Source: Gymnopilus junonius (lineage: Eukaryota; Basidiomycota; Agaricomycetes; Agaricales; Galerinaceae). From it: a DNA stretch of 64,000 bases. The translations under genes were made by a program, and so were the position numbers. The notes beneath the pieces were generated by a model. It was not told the DNA's origin and did not search any database. It saw nothing but the letters and a program-made list of their open reading frames with translations. Positions 48,693 to 60,949 of this stretch are shown piece by piece (within the stretch, counting starts at the first letter, position 1; each line of letters begins with the position of its first letter). Where the stretch lies: NCBI GenBank assembly GCA_015501075.1, contig JADNYJ010000018.1, forward strand, positions 62,001 through 126,000. The letters are read 5' to 3'.

Positions 48693-50408
48693 ATGTGGCA
48701 TGGCATTGCGAGAAGGATTATTTCCAGGCGTTATCACTCTCCACCGCCTCTTTTGCACGATCTAACCCAGCGTGGCTTCGTTCAAGACATCTCAAAGCCT
48801 GATTCTTTACACAATGCTCTCCTAGTCGGCAAACGCACTGCCTATGTTGGCATTGATCCAACCGCAATGGCCCTTCACATTGGACATCTTATCCCTTTGA
48901 TGTGTCTCCTTCATTTCCAACTGCGTGGTCATAGGATTATACCACTTGTGAGCTTTTCTGGCCATCGTGCAACAAGAATCACAATACACATCTGTATCAG
49001 ATAGGAGGCGCGACTGGTCGCGTAGGAGACCCTTCTGGCCGTCTCGTTGAGCGTCAGCTCGCCGAGACCACTAAAATCGAGAAGAACGTCATTCGTCTAA
49101 CCTCCAGCATACAGCGCTTCTTCAAGCATGCTTTACTTTATGCTCGTTCCCGTCTGGCACTGGACGAGAACACATTTACAGAGCCCCGTGTGATAAGCAA
49201 TTTAGACTGGCACGGATCTTTTAGTCTTCTCCACTTCTTGCAAACGGTTGGTGTGCACGCCCGTGTAAATACAATGTTGAACAGAGAGAGGTCAATCGCT
49301 GCTTGTTGAGAGATGCCGTTTTATGATACTCATCGTGACTTCATCAGTGTCCGGGCTCGCCTCACTTCTCAGCAAGGTCTTTCCTTCACTGAATTCACCT
49401 ATCAATTATTACAAGCATATGACTTTTATCACTTACACGAGCACCATGAATGCACCATTCAAATCGGAGGTTCAGACCAATGGGGAAACATCGTAGCTGG
49501 TCTTGAGTTAATTGGCAAGCTTGCCCAAGAAGAAGCACCTTCAAAAAAACTCTCTACAGATTGCTATGGTATAACCACCCCCTTGCTGACTACCTCCACG
49601 GGAGAGAAATTCGGAAAGAGCTCAGGAAATGCTGTTTGGCTTGAGCCAGATTTAACCAGCGTTTTTGATTTCTATCAGGTGCGTCTCGTTTTATCTCATG
49701 ACCTCAAACCCATCTAATCTTGTGACTCAGTACTTTCTGAGGGTCGCTGACGCAGACGTAGGGAGGCTTCTCAAATTATTCACGTTCATGCCCCAAGACG
49801 AGGTCACCGAATTGCTTGAAGCTCATAACGTAAGTCATGACGTTCTTTTCTGTACCTGTCACGTTTTCTAATTGGATTCTAGAGAACACCTGAAAGAAGA
49901 TTAGCGCAACACCGCCTTGCAGAAGAGGTCACCGAGATGGTCCATTTAAGTAAGTTTTTCTGGCTGATTTAGTTTAGCTGGTTTATTGCTGATCCCAAGC
50001 AGAAATAGGTGTTACACAAGCCACTGTCATGACGAAGTTATTATTTGGTTCAGATTATACAGATCTTAAAGCACAAGACGTCGTCTCCTCTTTCAGTAGG
50101 GATCCTCGTTTAGTGAAGACCACGATGGAATACATTTTAAACTGCCCTGTAACTAAACTAGCTGCTAAACATGGGCTAGTCACATCGAATTGTGAGTGTT
50201 TGAAATTGTACTGGGAAAGTGGATAGTTTTAACCTTTTTCGGAAAAGCTGCCGCCAGAAACCTTGTGGCCTCTCGCGGTCTATACGTCAACAACCAGCCC
50301 GTTCAAGATGTCCAGTACACACCCACAGCAAATGATTTGCTAGATGGAAAATTCATGATTTTGAGAGCCGGGAAGGATAAAATGCTGGTTTTGGCAGTAT
50401 GCGATTGA
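48693..50408 (+). CDS. MSY1: Mitochondrial tyrosyl-tRNA synthetase
   Basis: Class Ic aminoacyl-tRNA synthetase. The N-terminus (MWHGIARRIISRRYHSPPP) is Arg-rich, acid-free and helical, a presequence. Conserved blocks: LLVGKRTAYVGIDPTAMALHIGHLIPL (HIGH motif), IGGATGRVGDPSGR, LHFLQTVGVHARVNTMLNRES, SFTEFTYQLLQAYDFYHL, IQIGGSDQWGNIVAGLELI, and KFGKSSGNAVWL as the KMSKS equivalent. The C-terminus holds an S4-like fold (KAAARNLVASRGLYVNNQPV) ending VLAVCD. An intron with donor GTCAAT falls between NRE and SVRARL; about seven introns in all, consistent in frame. A further in-frame ATG upstream (about 48633) would lengthen it by 20 residues. Confidence 0.93.
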
Positions 50409-50609
50409 TCAGCGTAAGGGACGTCTATTTAGTTGCGGCTCGATCAATATGCCTTGCTGTGCGTAACATAGCACCATAGAGCACAAGGCAGTGTGGTTGC
50501 TTGGCTATTATTAGTTGAAAGCCATTTCGCGTGGGAAACGCAAGTCATTATGAATTTTGTCGAGCGATGATCGATCTGCATTAAATATCTACAACAGTTA
50601 TAACAATGC

Positions 50610-53490
50610 CTAATCAATGCGAATTGCACTGTATAGTCTACGTACGGCCCAGTAAGACGCAAAGAATCCAATGGTGCCTTGGAAATGTTAAGTATACATA
50701 GTCGGTTAGCGTGGTTAAACAAGAACTTACCAGTGACAAGAAAATCAAGAATAGATATCAAGAACAGATAACCTAGGTAAAGGAGCACACTTGTCAAAGA
50801 TTCTAGTTTGAGTTGCGTGGCCCAGTAGAATAGCCATAAGCCAGAATCCAGACGGCGCTACCACCGCCGATAAGAAACGATCTCCAATGCCACCTGCATT
50901 GTGATACATAAATCGGTGAATGAAAGAGCAACATAGAAACCTACCGATACTCTTCGGCACAGAGGAGGAAGTAGGTAAAGAGAATTGTCACAGTCGCTGT
51001 TGTTAGTGCCACTACACCAGCAGTAAGGGCCAGGAAACCAAAGGCATAGTACGCCCTCGATGCGAAAAGACTGGACATGACGAAGTAGAGCTCAACGAAG
51101 GCCGCACCTGATAGCAAGTCAATAACTGCACCAGACGCCAATCCAGTTTACTTGCCGAAAGGAAGAATCCCACTAAGGAGCATTGCTGCCTGAAAGTCAG
51201 AAAGAGTGTGATTTAGACACTTCAACACAAGTCGAACATGGATAGAAGTACCCATGGCTTCAAATACTTTGGGCCTGGAGGAATCTGGCGAGGGATGGGG
51301 TTCACCCGTACAGGATGCTGTATTGCCTGAAGACAGTGTTAGAAGAAAATAACAAAGGATGAACAGTAAGGATACCCCATGCTTAGCTCCAAAGTATGAG
51401 CCAAGGGCAGATAACGGTGCGGAAATCCGAACCATAGTACGATAATCAGCACCATCGTACCTGTAATGACAATGATGAAGTCAGAAGTGAAAAGATGCCG
51501 ATAACAATAGCCCAAGACGATACCAAATGGAACAGCGCCCGATGAGCCTGCGGACAATAGGAAAAAGTTGAGCAAAAAGACAACGATGAATATGAATCTG
51601 TAGTCAGATAGTCAGATAATGAGATTCGAGAGAGGAATCAATGTCGACAAGAAATTCACGTTGGTAACGCAGTAGCGGTGAGGAAGGCATTCCTTCTGCG
51701 GCTTGCACCACCCAGAGAGGTGTAGACCCGACTTGAGACGTAACCTCCAATACTATTTAGAGGTATTTGTTAGGTTCAAGCAACTCGAATATCTATTTGT
51801 CCTACCTTCCAAAAAACGACCAGCAGACCATCATGACAGTGGCAAGGGAGCCGCGGTTAGACGGAGAAAGGAAACCCAGCAAAGCGAAAACTGGTAGTGT
51901 CAGTAAACTGTATGTTCATGCAAGACACAGACCGACAGACCTAGTGTCACAGACGCCATAGCAGCCAGTTGGGAACCATTTCCGACAAGAACTGACAATG
52001 GCAATGGCCTTGCAGGGGGTCGGAACACCTCCCCATGAACGAGTTTCCATCCCCAATCCTCTTGAACGTCCTCCTGTGAGGCGAAAGAAACTTAGTGAAT
52101 GGAATAAACAAGCGAGAATGACATACGCTAATATCAATTGCATTATATCGGTTTATCTGAAAAGGGCAAGTTAGTGCGAAAGCAAACAAACATACTGTCC
52201 TTGGAACAACGACATACATCGCGAGAGACGCTGCGGACAAGAATCATAGATACCATTGCACATAGTAGTACAACCACGACAATTGAGTTAATAAGGCTAA
52301 ACCAGTGAATACGAGGATCAAATATGTGAAGATAGTTATCCCAACGAGTAGCCTATAGCACACAATATCAGCTTAGCCACCACTGAAATGGATTAGTGTG
52401 TCTGACCCAAGGTGTATCTGATTCCTAAAATTCATCTGTTAAGCATCGCCAAATGCATTGAAATTACGGGCTCGTCTTACGTTCCAAGAAATGCGGTAGG
52501 TATATCGAATATCTTGGGCGTGATCTTCGCTTAAAATAAGGGGCTGAGCATTTCTCGCGTCACAGTTTGGCGCTGCAGTTTGAGTTCCTCCAATACTGCG
52601 AGGGTCGAATATTGCAAAATATGCCCAATATAAATAAAGGACCTCGTACCTTGTAGGCCAGACCAGGACCCCAACTACACGAAAAGTATTAGGAGTTGGT
52701 TTGTGGTATCTGCACAAGAATCAACTTTGGAATGAGGACGGATGTCAAGGGAGACTAACCGCAAGACAATTTCATAATGATTATTGAAAGCAGGCAGGTT
52801 TTGATGTTTTCCTTCGTTATTCCCCAAGTTGAAACCCATGTCAAAAAATAGTTCTTTCGTCTTGGATTCAATCTTCATTTCAGCCGCGGGTAAGCCATCA
52901 ATGAGCCAGTTAATCGCGTAGTCTTCGCGTATGCGATCGTTGATGAACTTGGCTTCTTCCGCTGTCACGTCATTTACTAAACATAAGGTCCGACAAGTAT
53001 CATTATCCTGGAGCATTTTGATCTGTAATTCAAAAGGGTAATTAATCGAATGCTGATTCACTACATAAGGCGGAGTTGATATATTTACGCACGCCATACG
53101 GTGAATTGAAGATTCTATCACCAAATAAGATAGACCCTAATGACTCTGGCTGCTTTTTTGGTCCACCTTCTGGTTCACAAAAACGGAACTTTGGATTGTA
53201 ATAATCATCTTCATTGGACATAAGCAGTATGATCTTGAGGAGCTGGGAGCAGTAGACTCACAGTTAATCAGAGATTTCTGTAAAAGAATCGAGTTAGTGA
53301 TGATGCAATATTCAATGCTAAGATACACTGACCACTTTGTCATTGGTAGTGGAGCGCATGGGGGTTAGAGCATTTACAAAAAGCTCGACTTTGTCGCCAT
53401 CTGCATAGTTGTGAGGAGCTGCGCCTGGAAGGTAGAAAGCCTGGATAGGAAGAAAGGAGCAGAGAAGAAGGGCTGATGCAAGCCAGCCAT
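50610..53490 (-). CDS. TM9SF/EMP70 nonaspanin, start region frame-broken
   Basis: Nine-span endosome/Golgi membrane protein. The signal peptide (GWLASALLLCSFLPIQA) precedes FYLPGAAPHNYADGDKVELFVNALTPM, the nonaspanin N-terminus. Luminal part: PPYVVNQHSINYPFELQIKM, INWLIDGLPAAEMKI, GFNLGN, NHYEIVLRYH. Membrane part: QEDWGWKLVHGEVFRPPARPLPLSVLVGNGSQ, then MMVCWSFFGS, NFFLLSAGSSGAVPFG, ISAPLSALGSYFGAKHG, MLSGILPFGAAFVELYFVMSSLF, and GYLFLISILDFLVTGTIGFFASYWAV. It ends LYSAIRID, close to the family KxD-type tail. The only nearby ATG (53490) is one frame off the signal peptide; one extra G in its GG pair would put it in frame. More than 12 introns. Divergent from QTRT1, 176 bp. Confidence 0.9.
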
Positions 53491-53666
53491 TAAGTGTGCA
53501 GAATCAAATCCACGAGAAGACGGGTGTTATGTTACTTATGCCGAGGATTTACGGGGCCTTGGGCAGGCGTTATTTAAGGATTATTTGGCGAGGACAAACA
53601 CATTTGTATTGCGACTAATTTTAGACCACTTAGATGGTATCTGCTCTTTCGCGGAGTCGTGTCCCG

Positions 53667-55495
53667 ATGCAATTTGAAGTCATCGCAAAATGCCACACGA
53701 CAAAGGCCCGCGTCTCTCGTATGAGCCTCGTCCGTAAGTCCATCTCGCGACATTTTTTCTTGATGCATGTTTATTTCGGTCTCCAGATGGCGTTACAATG
53801 CTTCCAACCTTCATGCCTGTCGCAACTCAGGCTGCAATCAAGGGTTTGACTGCTCAACAAATGGAAGCCCTCGGGGTCACGCTCATCCTGAACAACACGT
53901 ATCATCTTAATTTACGCCCAGGCTTGAATGTTCTTAATGCAGCTGGTGGAGCTCATAAATTTCAGGGCTGGGATGGGAATCTTTTAACGGTCAGTGTCGC
54001 ACCTGCTCAATATCGCATTCTGTCGAATTCATATGATCATGACTGGCAGGATAGTGGCGGGTTTCAGCTTGTTTCGCTCAGTAAATTCACTACCATCACT
54101 GAGGAAGGCGCTCTGTTTTCAAGCCCGTTTACCGGGGAGCCCACCATGCTCACAGTGAGCCAATAACAACGCCAAAATATCACTTACATTAATTGACTCA
54201 ATTCAGCCAGAAGAAAGCATTTCAATTCAGCACACAATCGGTGCAGATATTATCATGCAACTTGACGATGTCGGTTCGTCAAATTCGTTTTTCAAGAAAA
54301 AGAATATTACTTTGACCAACAGTAGTGTCCAGCCTAACGACCGGTAGTCGCGTCGAAGAAGCGATGGAACGTTCCGTGCGATGGCTTGACCGTTGCATTT
54401 TGCAGCATGAGAAATCTGGCAAGAAAGGCGCACAGAACCTATTTGCAATCGTCCAAGGAGGACTTGACCCGTTGCTTCGAGATAGATGCTTGGATGCCAT
54501 GATTGAGCGCCGAGACGGCGTCGCAGGTTATGCTATTGGTGGCTTGAGCGGTGGTGAGGAAAAAGGTTTGTGCATTTTCTCCTAGATTCTAGAGATAGTT
54601 TGCTAAGGACCCTGGCAGATGTTTTCTGGAGAATGTAAGTTCCGAACCTATACGGTGGCGAAACAGATATCTTAAACCTCAACTTATTCAAGCATAAAGC
54701 AATGTGCGGACAAGCTACCAGAAGAAAGTTGGTTGACTTGAATTTCACGGATTATGTTGTCAAATTCACTGTTCCAGGACCTAGATATTCCATGGGAATA
54801 GGGTTTGCAGAAGGTACACGCTGATACTGCTTGCTCTATTTCCTGTTAATAAATGTCATCAGATCTACTTGTCTGCGTTGCCCTAGGGGTGGACATGGTG
54901 AGTGATGTTTTTTCCTACGGCATAAATCAATTTACAGCGAATTACAAGGCCGATTGTGTGTTCCCCACCCGAACCGCCCGATTTGGTGTTGCTCTCACGC
55001 ACAATGGACCAATAAACTTGAGTGCGCCTAGCTATCCAACATCGAAACTTTTCTTGATTTATCTAATTGACACAAGAACTCAACAAGCATGCGAAAGACT
55101 TCAGGACCATAGATGAAAACTGCCCTTGCCCGACTTGTAAAGATCGAACGAGTCGCGCTATGCTGCACCATATTGTCACTCATGAGACGGCTGCAGCCCA
55201 TGGTATTTTCTATACTTGAATACTCGGCGCGTTATTCTGACTGCCGCTCTAAGCCATCACTCTTCACAACATTGTTTTCCAGGCTCAAGTAATGGGTCGC
55301 GCCAGAGAGGCCATCATTGCTGGTAAATTTCCAGACTACCTGCGATCTTTCTTTGCTCAGTACTTTGGCGATGCTGGTTACCCGGAGTGGTGTATAAATG
55401 CTCTTCGCAGCGTTGGTGTAGACTTATTGGAAGGCAAACCGAATGCCAAAGTCATTCTCGGGAACGGAGCAAAATGGGAATACGCAACTAATTAA
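53667..55495 (+). CDS. QTRT1: Queuine tRNA-ribosyltransferase catalytic subunit
   Basis: Exchanges G34 for queuine in GUN-anticodon tRNAs, acting with QTRT2. From [16 protein letters not shown]; then [32 protein letters not shown], the catalytic [58 protein letters not shown], and RPRYSMGIG. Then [12 protein letters not shown] with the TRTAR loop, and the zinc site [18 protein letters not shown], with a later His. C-terminus to ATN. Nine or more introns; several small exons rejoin in frame. An in-frame ATG at 53634 could extend the N-terminus by 11 residues. Baker's yeast lacks this enzyme; many filamentous fungi keep it. Confidence 0.93.
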
Positions 55496-55669
55496 CCATG
55501 AGGATTAAGCTTCTATCAATAGGAATATTGTGATGCTAAAAGACTGATTAAACCCTTTCAAAAAGGGTATATTAAACGCCGGTGATGTTACCTCTGAGCA
55601 GGCATCATGCCCGTACAAAGATGTGATTAGCACTCTTGTTATGGATGTTTTTAACCCAATGATATGAAG

Positions 55670-58621
55670 TTATCGTTTCCCTTTCCTTCCACCGGAACGA
55701 GCGGGGCGAGCATTCTTTGCCTTGCGTTTCTCTGCGATTTTCCTGTCTTTTCTGATTTGTTCAGCGGTCTTAAGTTCTGATTTGACTCGCGTATATGACT
55801 TTCCAAGGTGAGATCCCAACGCCTTGCGTCCAGAGGAGTGCTGCGGTTGGTCTGAAGAAGCTTCTGTCCCATCTGCCTTCTTCTTTTGTTGGCGAAGTTT
55901 CCGGTCATAGTCTTTGCTGAGTTTGTCCAGGGGCTTGGCAGAAACGACCTTGACGTGCTTGAATCGACGGCTCCCAGACCCTATTTGATTATTACGCGAT
56001 GTATTTTCTGCTTCTCCAATCCTCGGTAAGGTCACCCGATTCTTCATTTTCCATTCATCAAAACGACCACTACGGAATGTCGCTGGTAGGCGTGTGCCAT
56101 TTTCCGTCCGAACCATTTTAACGTTGTTAGCACCAGCACCATCACCACGAACAAATTTTTTCTTTTTCTTGTCCCATATTTGTTTGTTGCTCCGCTCTAC
56201 CTTTCCTTCATCATTCGTAAGATCGAAGGCAACGCTCTGAGCTTGCTTGACGAAAGATGAGGCACCATCTATCAAGGAATATCTGCCCAGAGTGTTAGAC
56301 GTGTTTGGAGACTTTCATCCATTGTTGCTCACCCTTTCTCAGTCATTCCATCCTTCTGGTAATGCGACATATAGAACTCGTTGTCTCTGTAAGTTTTCTG
56401 TCCGCCTTCAAAGCTAAAAGTGGCCTATTTCGGGGTTAATTCTTTGAAAAAAAGAAGGGGGGAGATACTCACTGCGATGTCATCCTCGTCTGCCATTTCA
56501 ATATCGTGCTTGTCTGGCAAAGAGTCCCCAGTCACCGGACCCGCAATCGGGGCATTCGAGATAGCCTTCTGAGCTGATTTGGACAGCGCTTTTCTTCGTT
56601 CTTTCATTAAGGCTGCATTTTCGGAACTTGCTTTCGAACCAATTTCGAAAACTGTTTCTGATGGAGAGAATGAATTCAGGACGCTCAGAAGGTTTTGTCT
56701 AGCCTTCTCTGCTTCGCCTCGGTCACCTATGCCAGAAGCTCTGAAAAGAACGGGATGTACCCGAGAGTTTGATGAAGACAAGGTCCATTCTGGGGATTTT
56801 ATCATGACTTTGGCCCGTTTGTAGCTTTGCGAGCTGGCTTTTCCTTTGCTACGCTCGTACATGGAGTGTCCGCGCTTCATCACTTCCCTGAGAGTGGGGA
56901 GGGAATGATGCTTAGAATCCAGGGATCGAATATATTCCTCATCCTCATCTATCTTTTCACGCGGAAAACTACCCAGAACCAAGGATTCAGTGTAATGTTG
57001 GTCCTTTTGAGTAGGAATATCAGCAACTATTGGCCTACCAAGGAATAATTGCAGATCCAGCAGATAGGGTAACTCGGAAGCAGTGATAAAAGACCACGCC
57101 CAGCCTTGTCGACCTGCTCGAGCCGTCCGCCCAACACGATGTACAAAGACTCTTGCACCTTGAGGGAAATCATAATTGATGACGTTTTCAAGAACGGGGA
57201 TATCAATGCCTCGAGCTGCAACGTCTGTTACCACCAGGATACTCGTCAGGCCTTTGCGAAATCGATCCATCTGGAGAGTTCGAGCCATTTGGTCAAGAGA
57301 TCCGTATATGTGTGAGACCGCATAACCAGCAGCTGTAAGAAGATTTAAGAGATATTCGACGTGGTGTTTTGTAGCAGCGAAAACGAGTGTCTGATGAGGT
57401 GCGACGTCAGACTGTTTAAGCTTGCCACTTTTCTTGGTGTCTGTTTCAGCGGTTGCATCTCTCCGAGAGGTAACAGGTACTTTGATAGCATCACGAAGGA
57501 GCGATAACAGACAAGCATCCTTTTCGGCTTGTTTTACGGAGAAGAAAGCCATCTTTAGATCAGGACTGATTTTGCTTTCAGAATCCAGTCTCACGAGCTT
57601 GGGATCTTGAAGACCAGCTTTGGAAAACTCCACGAGAGATTTTGGCAAAGTTGCGGAAAAGAGGATTGTCTGACGAGAGGTCGGAAGGCGCTTGACAATT
57701 TCAGTTAATGCAACCTCGAATCCCATCTCAAACAGTCGATCTGCTTCGTCGAAAACGACGCACTCCACTGATTTGAGATCCAGCTCCATCTCGACGGCAA
57801 GATGAAGCAGTCGTCCAGGAGTGGCAATAATGCTAAATGAAGTACGATCAGGCTTTATATTTTCGCATGCTCAGTGATAAGAAAACTTGCATGTCTGGAT
57901 TGCTGGTTATCATTTCAAATTGTTCATCAAGACTCTCGCCACCCACTATCAGACCCCAACGTAAATTCTGGCTTTTCTGGGAATCGACGTCGTCTTTGTC
58001 ACCTGCATGCTCGCCTCGACCAGAAGAAAATCCTCGGGCCAATTCTTTTCCCACCTTTAACACTTGTAATGCCAGCTCTCGTGTAGGCAATAAAACAAGG
58101 GCGCGAGCACCAAACGAAGTGGAATGACGTCCCCCAAGTCTCTGCATGAGTGGGACCATATAAGCAAGGGACTTTCCTGAACCTGTGCGTGCCATTCCTA
58201 CAAGATCACGAGGGGGGTTCGAAAGCAGAGCAGGTATGGATAGGCGTTGAATGGGTGTGGGTATTCTGTAACCCTGCAGTGTTAGGGAGCGCAAAAGGGA
58301 AGGGTGAAGTCCTGATAAATTGATCAGATCTGGGCGCAATAAAGAAGCAAACAACGGACCCATGCTTTGAAAACTGCCGCCACCCACTTCGCCTTTGGCA
58401 AGTTTCGACTTGCCTTTGGAGTTTTTGACAAGTTGGGCACCCTCCTTAATAGACCTTTTGACAATCGAGGCTTGAATAAAGTCTGCAAGGCCTTCCTCTT
58501 CTTCTTCTGCATCCAACTTGGGACGTTTGCCAGTGATAAATGAGGAAATATCGATCTTGTCCAAGTCCTCAACGTCCGAGGACGAAGAATAGCTATCAAG
58601 TTTTCTTTTGAGGCCAGGCAT
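55670..58621 (-). CDS. DBP10: ATP-dependent RNA helicase DBP10 (DDX54)
   Basis: DEAD-box helicase of 60S biogenesis. Acidic N-terminus, then Q-motif GYRIPTPIQRLSIPALL, motif I ARTGSGKS, PTRELALQV, IIATPGRLLHLAVEME, motif II DEADRLFEMGFE, motif III LFSATLPK, TDVAARGIDIP, and HRVGRTARAGR. The C-terminus carries the DBP10CT module (QIWDKKKKKFVRGDG, ENGTRLPATFRSGRFDEWK) and a very basic tail ending GGRKGKR. Intron 57833-57890 (complement) has a GC donor (AT|GCAAGT), needed to join SNPD to IIIATPGR. Otherwise a few introns; intact. Together with NSA2 it is the second pre-60S factor in the window. Confidence 0.96.
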
Positions 58622-58740
58622 GTTTAACGTTGATGGTTGGTAGTAAAAACAACAAATAGAAAGTAAGGAAATTTGGCGGCAATGTAGTCAGACAAGTATA
58701 CTTTGACATTTATATAATTACATTTGTAGCGTTACAATGA

Positions 58741-58829
58741 GGACCCCTAGCTCAGTGGTAGAGCGTAAGATTCCAGTTCATTGTGTTGGAAATTCCTTAA
58801 GGTCATCCGTTCAATCCGGGTGGGGTTCA
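58741..58829 (+). tRNA. tRNA-Trp(CCA) with a 17-nt intron
   Basis: Cloverleaf by eye. Acceptor GGACCCC pairs with GGGGTTC (one G-U pair), discriminator A at 58829. D arm: GCTC-AGTGGTA-GAGC. T arm: ATCCG-TTCAATC-CGGGT. Anticodon stem TAAGA/CCTTA has four pairs and one A-C mismatch; loop TTCCAG...T with anticodon CCA at 58773-58775. The intron is 58777-58793, right after position 37, and contains TTGGAA, which can pair with TTCCA of the anticodon loop, as in other nuclear tRNA introns. A-box and B-box internal promoter sequences are present. Without the intron it is 72 nt. The mismatch lowers certainty slightly; a pseudogene is possible. Confidence 0.75.
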
Positions 58830-58831
58830 AC

Positions 58832-58835
58832 TTTT
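58832..58835 (+). terminator. Pol III terminator of tRNA-Trp
   Basis: TTTT run three bases after the tRNA, the usual RNA polymerase III stop. Confidence 0.6.
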
Positions 58836-58884
58836 CTAGATATTTATGTCTACATGTTTTGTCATTTCTTTGTATGCCTCTTGA

Positions 58885-59462
58885 CACGGCGGACAAATAG
58901 CTGTCAAGTTGTTGCTGGGTGTGTCATGTCAGTTTACGTAGCGGTTACCAGTCAAATGCTATACATGTCACGTTCTTTGCCAGGCTTTCCGAACTGTGAC
59001 CGTGTACAGGCTTATGCAAAACGGACTACTTATATGTCTTCCATTCATCTATAAATTTCGACCAAAGTCTCCATAAATCTTATTCACACTCGTAGTACTT
59101 TATATTTACTTTTTTTATTATTAGCTTTCCGGCAGATAAATTCAAACTGGGTCAGGCAAAAATCAATACTCAATTAATACTCAAGGGAAAGCATCGTGAA
59201 TGTTTCCATTACTTGAGGGTAAAAATGCTTACAACTATGTACATAAGGCTAAATTCAGGAAATTTAAACGTGTTCAGAATATCCTGTTGGGTCTAATTCC
59301 ATGGCTAGCTAAAGCGAGCCACGACCTTGGTGCGCCCGGTTTCCCGATTTGGCTTCCCGACGAGGTACACCATGTCACAAACACAAATGTGACGAATGGC
59401 CAGTAAACACACATGAATGATGACACGTCGGGGTGCGACTTGACACCTATTCGTCCGCCGTG
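58885..59462. mobile_element. Possible MITE: 578-bp element with inverted ends
   Basis: The ends 58885-58909 and 59438-59462 are inverted copies: CACGGCGGAC[A/G]AATAG then [C/G]TGTCAAGT, 23 of 25 bases equal. The bases next to both ends share TGA (left flank ...TTGA, right flank TGAG...), a possible 3-bp target duplication. The interior has no long ORF. It starts 55 bp after the tRNA gene. The inverted ends are seen; the transposon reading is inference. Confidence 0.55.
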
Positions 59463-59986
59463 TGAGTGAGGAATGAAGTGATTTCTGGATTTCCTGGGCC
59501 CTTTCTCTCAGGTCCCACATCAATTTACACAACTTATGTACAATGTGGTCATAAATTAATCCAAACCTGCCTACCTACCCCATCCAGCTAGTAAAAGAAT
59601 ACTAGGATTTCCTTTGTCTCCTGCTCCTGAATCCAAATTCATAATTAATTTACTATAGTAAAGGTCTCGAGATTACATGGAACAGAGATACTAAAAGCCC
59701 TTGTCCATACTCAATAGGTTAGTAATGTTACACACCAAATTCAGAAGAAAAATCAGTGGATTGAAAACATCTGCAACATAGAACTCAGACAACTAAAATT
59801 AAAACACAACAAACATGACAGTGTATTCTAGGAAGAAGATTTGAAAAGCAAACTAGACTTGGGAGCACCCCATTGGACAGGCAATCTTTCAGATTTGAGT
59901 GAAGGTGATGGTCGAGAAAACACAAGAGAACTACTAAAGAGTAATGCAGTCAGCTACAGGATGTTCTGGCAGGATGGAATAATGCC
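59463..59986. other. AT-rich gap downstream of the RNase H1-N-like gene
   Basis: About 525 bases, AT-rich, with only short ORFs that are shadows or chance. Presumably includes the 3' UTR of the neighbouring complement-strand gene. Confidence 0.5.
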
Positions 59987-60949
59987 TTACCTTGCAAAAG
60001 CCAGTTCTGGGACTTGGCTTTTGTGCATGATTGGGGAACGAGGATCCACATCATACCCATATGTCATTTCCAAACCCAACAAATCTGGATGTGGTGATAC
60101 CAAATAAATGGATGAATCACCTACAGATTCTGCATCTTGTAAATGCACAGAGGGTGATTGAACATGACAATTAGAAATACCCAATGTCCCATACAAATGT
60201 GTCAGATGTGCAGAGGCTGGTTTGGGCATGACCTCTACTAAAGATTCTGAAACAAAAGTATTCAGTGGTATATCTTCATTATTCAATGGAGACAAAGGTT
60301 GAAATTCATCTGAATGATGGGGTCGGCGTGGATAGGATGTTAGCCAAGTGGGGGTCTTGACAATGACATTTGATGCCTGTTCATGGTCTTCTTGTCTTGC
60401 TGCATGTGATATAATGGGGCTTGACATTGTAGACCCTAAAGAAGGCTGAGCCTGTGCACCAGTTCCAATATCATGATTCTTCTTGAAAACGGATTCAATA
60501 ACCTCCAAGCGATGGAACCTTGAAGACGGCTCTGAGGCAGATCGAGAAAGAGCCGGGCTCAACAATTGAACATGGGCAGAGGTATTGGAAGTATATGTTG
60601 GCGTCCCTTGAGAATGTAAGGTGTCATTGCTCGTCGCCAGTCTTCTGCTGATATTTGGAGTTATGCTTCTATCTGTGGTTCTGCTCGGGCTGTTCGAACT
60701 TGCGTCACTCTCAACAATCCTTGTTTCTCCACGTGCTTGTGCTTGGGCAAAAATACGCCGAGCCTCTCCTTCAGTCGGGAAGCTTTGGTGTAGAGCCTCG
60801 GATACACCTTTAACAAGAGGCCCAGCTTCTAACCTGTGAGAGGAAACATATCTAGCTGAAGAGGTAATTCACGAAATTTATGCTCACCAAGTGGGGAACA
60901 CGCCAACGTCCTTACCAACTGTCACGACGTACCATTTTCGCTTCGCCAT
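59987..60949 (-). CDS. RNase H1 N-terminal-like domain protein
   Basis: Two exons (60888-60949, 59987-60833) give 302 residues with no break. Residues 1-55 match the RNase H1 hybrid-binding (viroplasmin-type) domain: KRKWYVVTVGKDVGVFPTW, split by the intron, then GPLVKGVSEALHQSFPTEGEARRIFAQA. In RNase H1 this small alpha/beta fold grips RNA:DNA hybrid or dsRNA. No catalytic RNase H domain follows; the remaining ~245 residues are Ser/Pro/His-rich and likely disordered. Stand-alone copies of the fold occur in mushroom-forming fungi; their role is unknown. The domain call is firm, the function open. Confidence 0.75.

Noticed and set aside
49260..49380. Frame break or in-frame stop in mitochondrial TyrRS
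   Set aside because: A GTCAAT...CATCAG intron joins NRE to SVRARL and restores the family sequence, so no error is needed.
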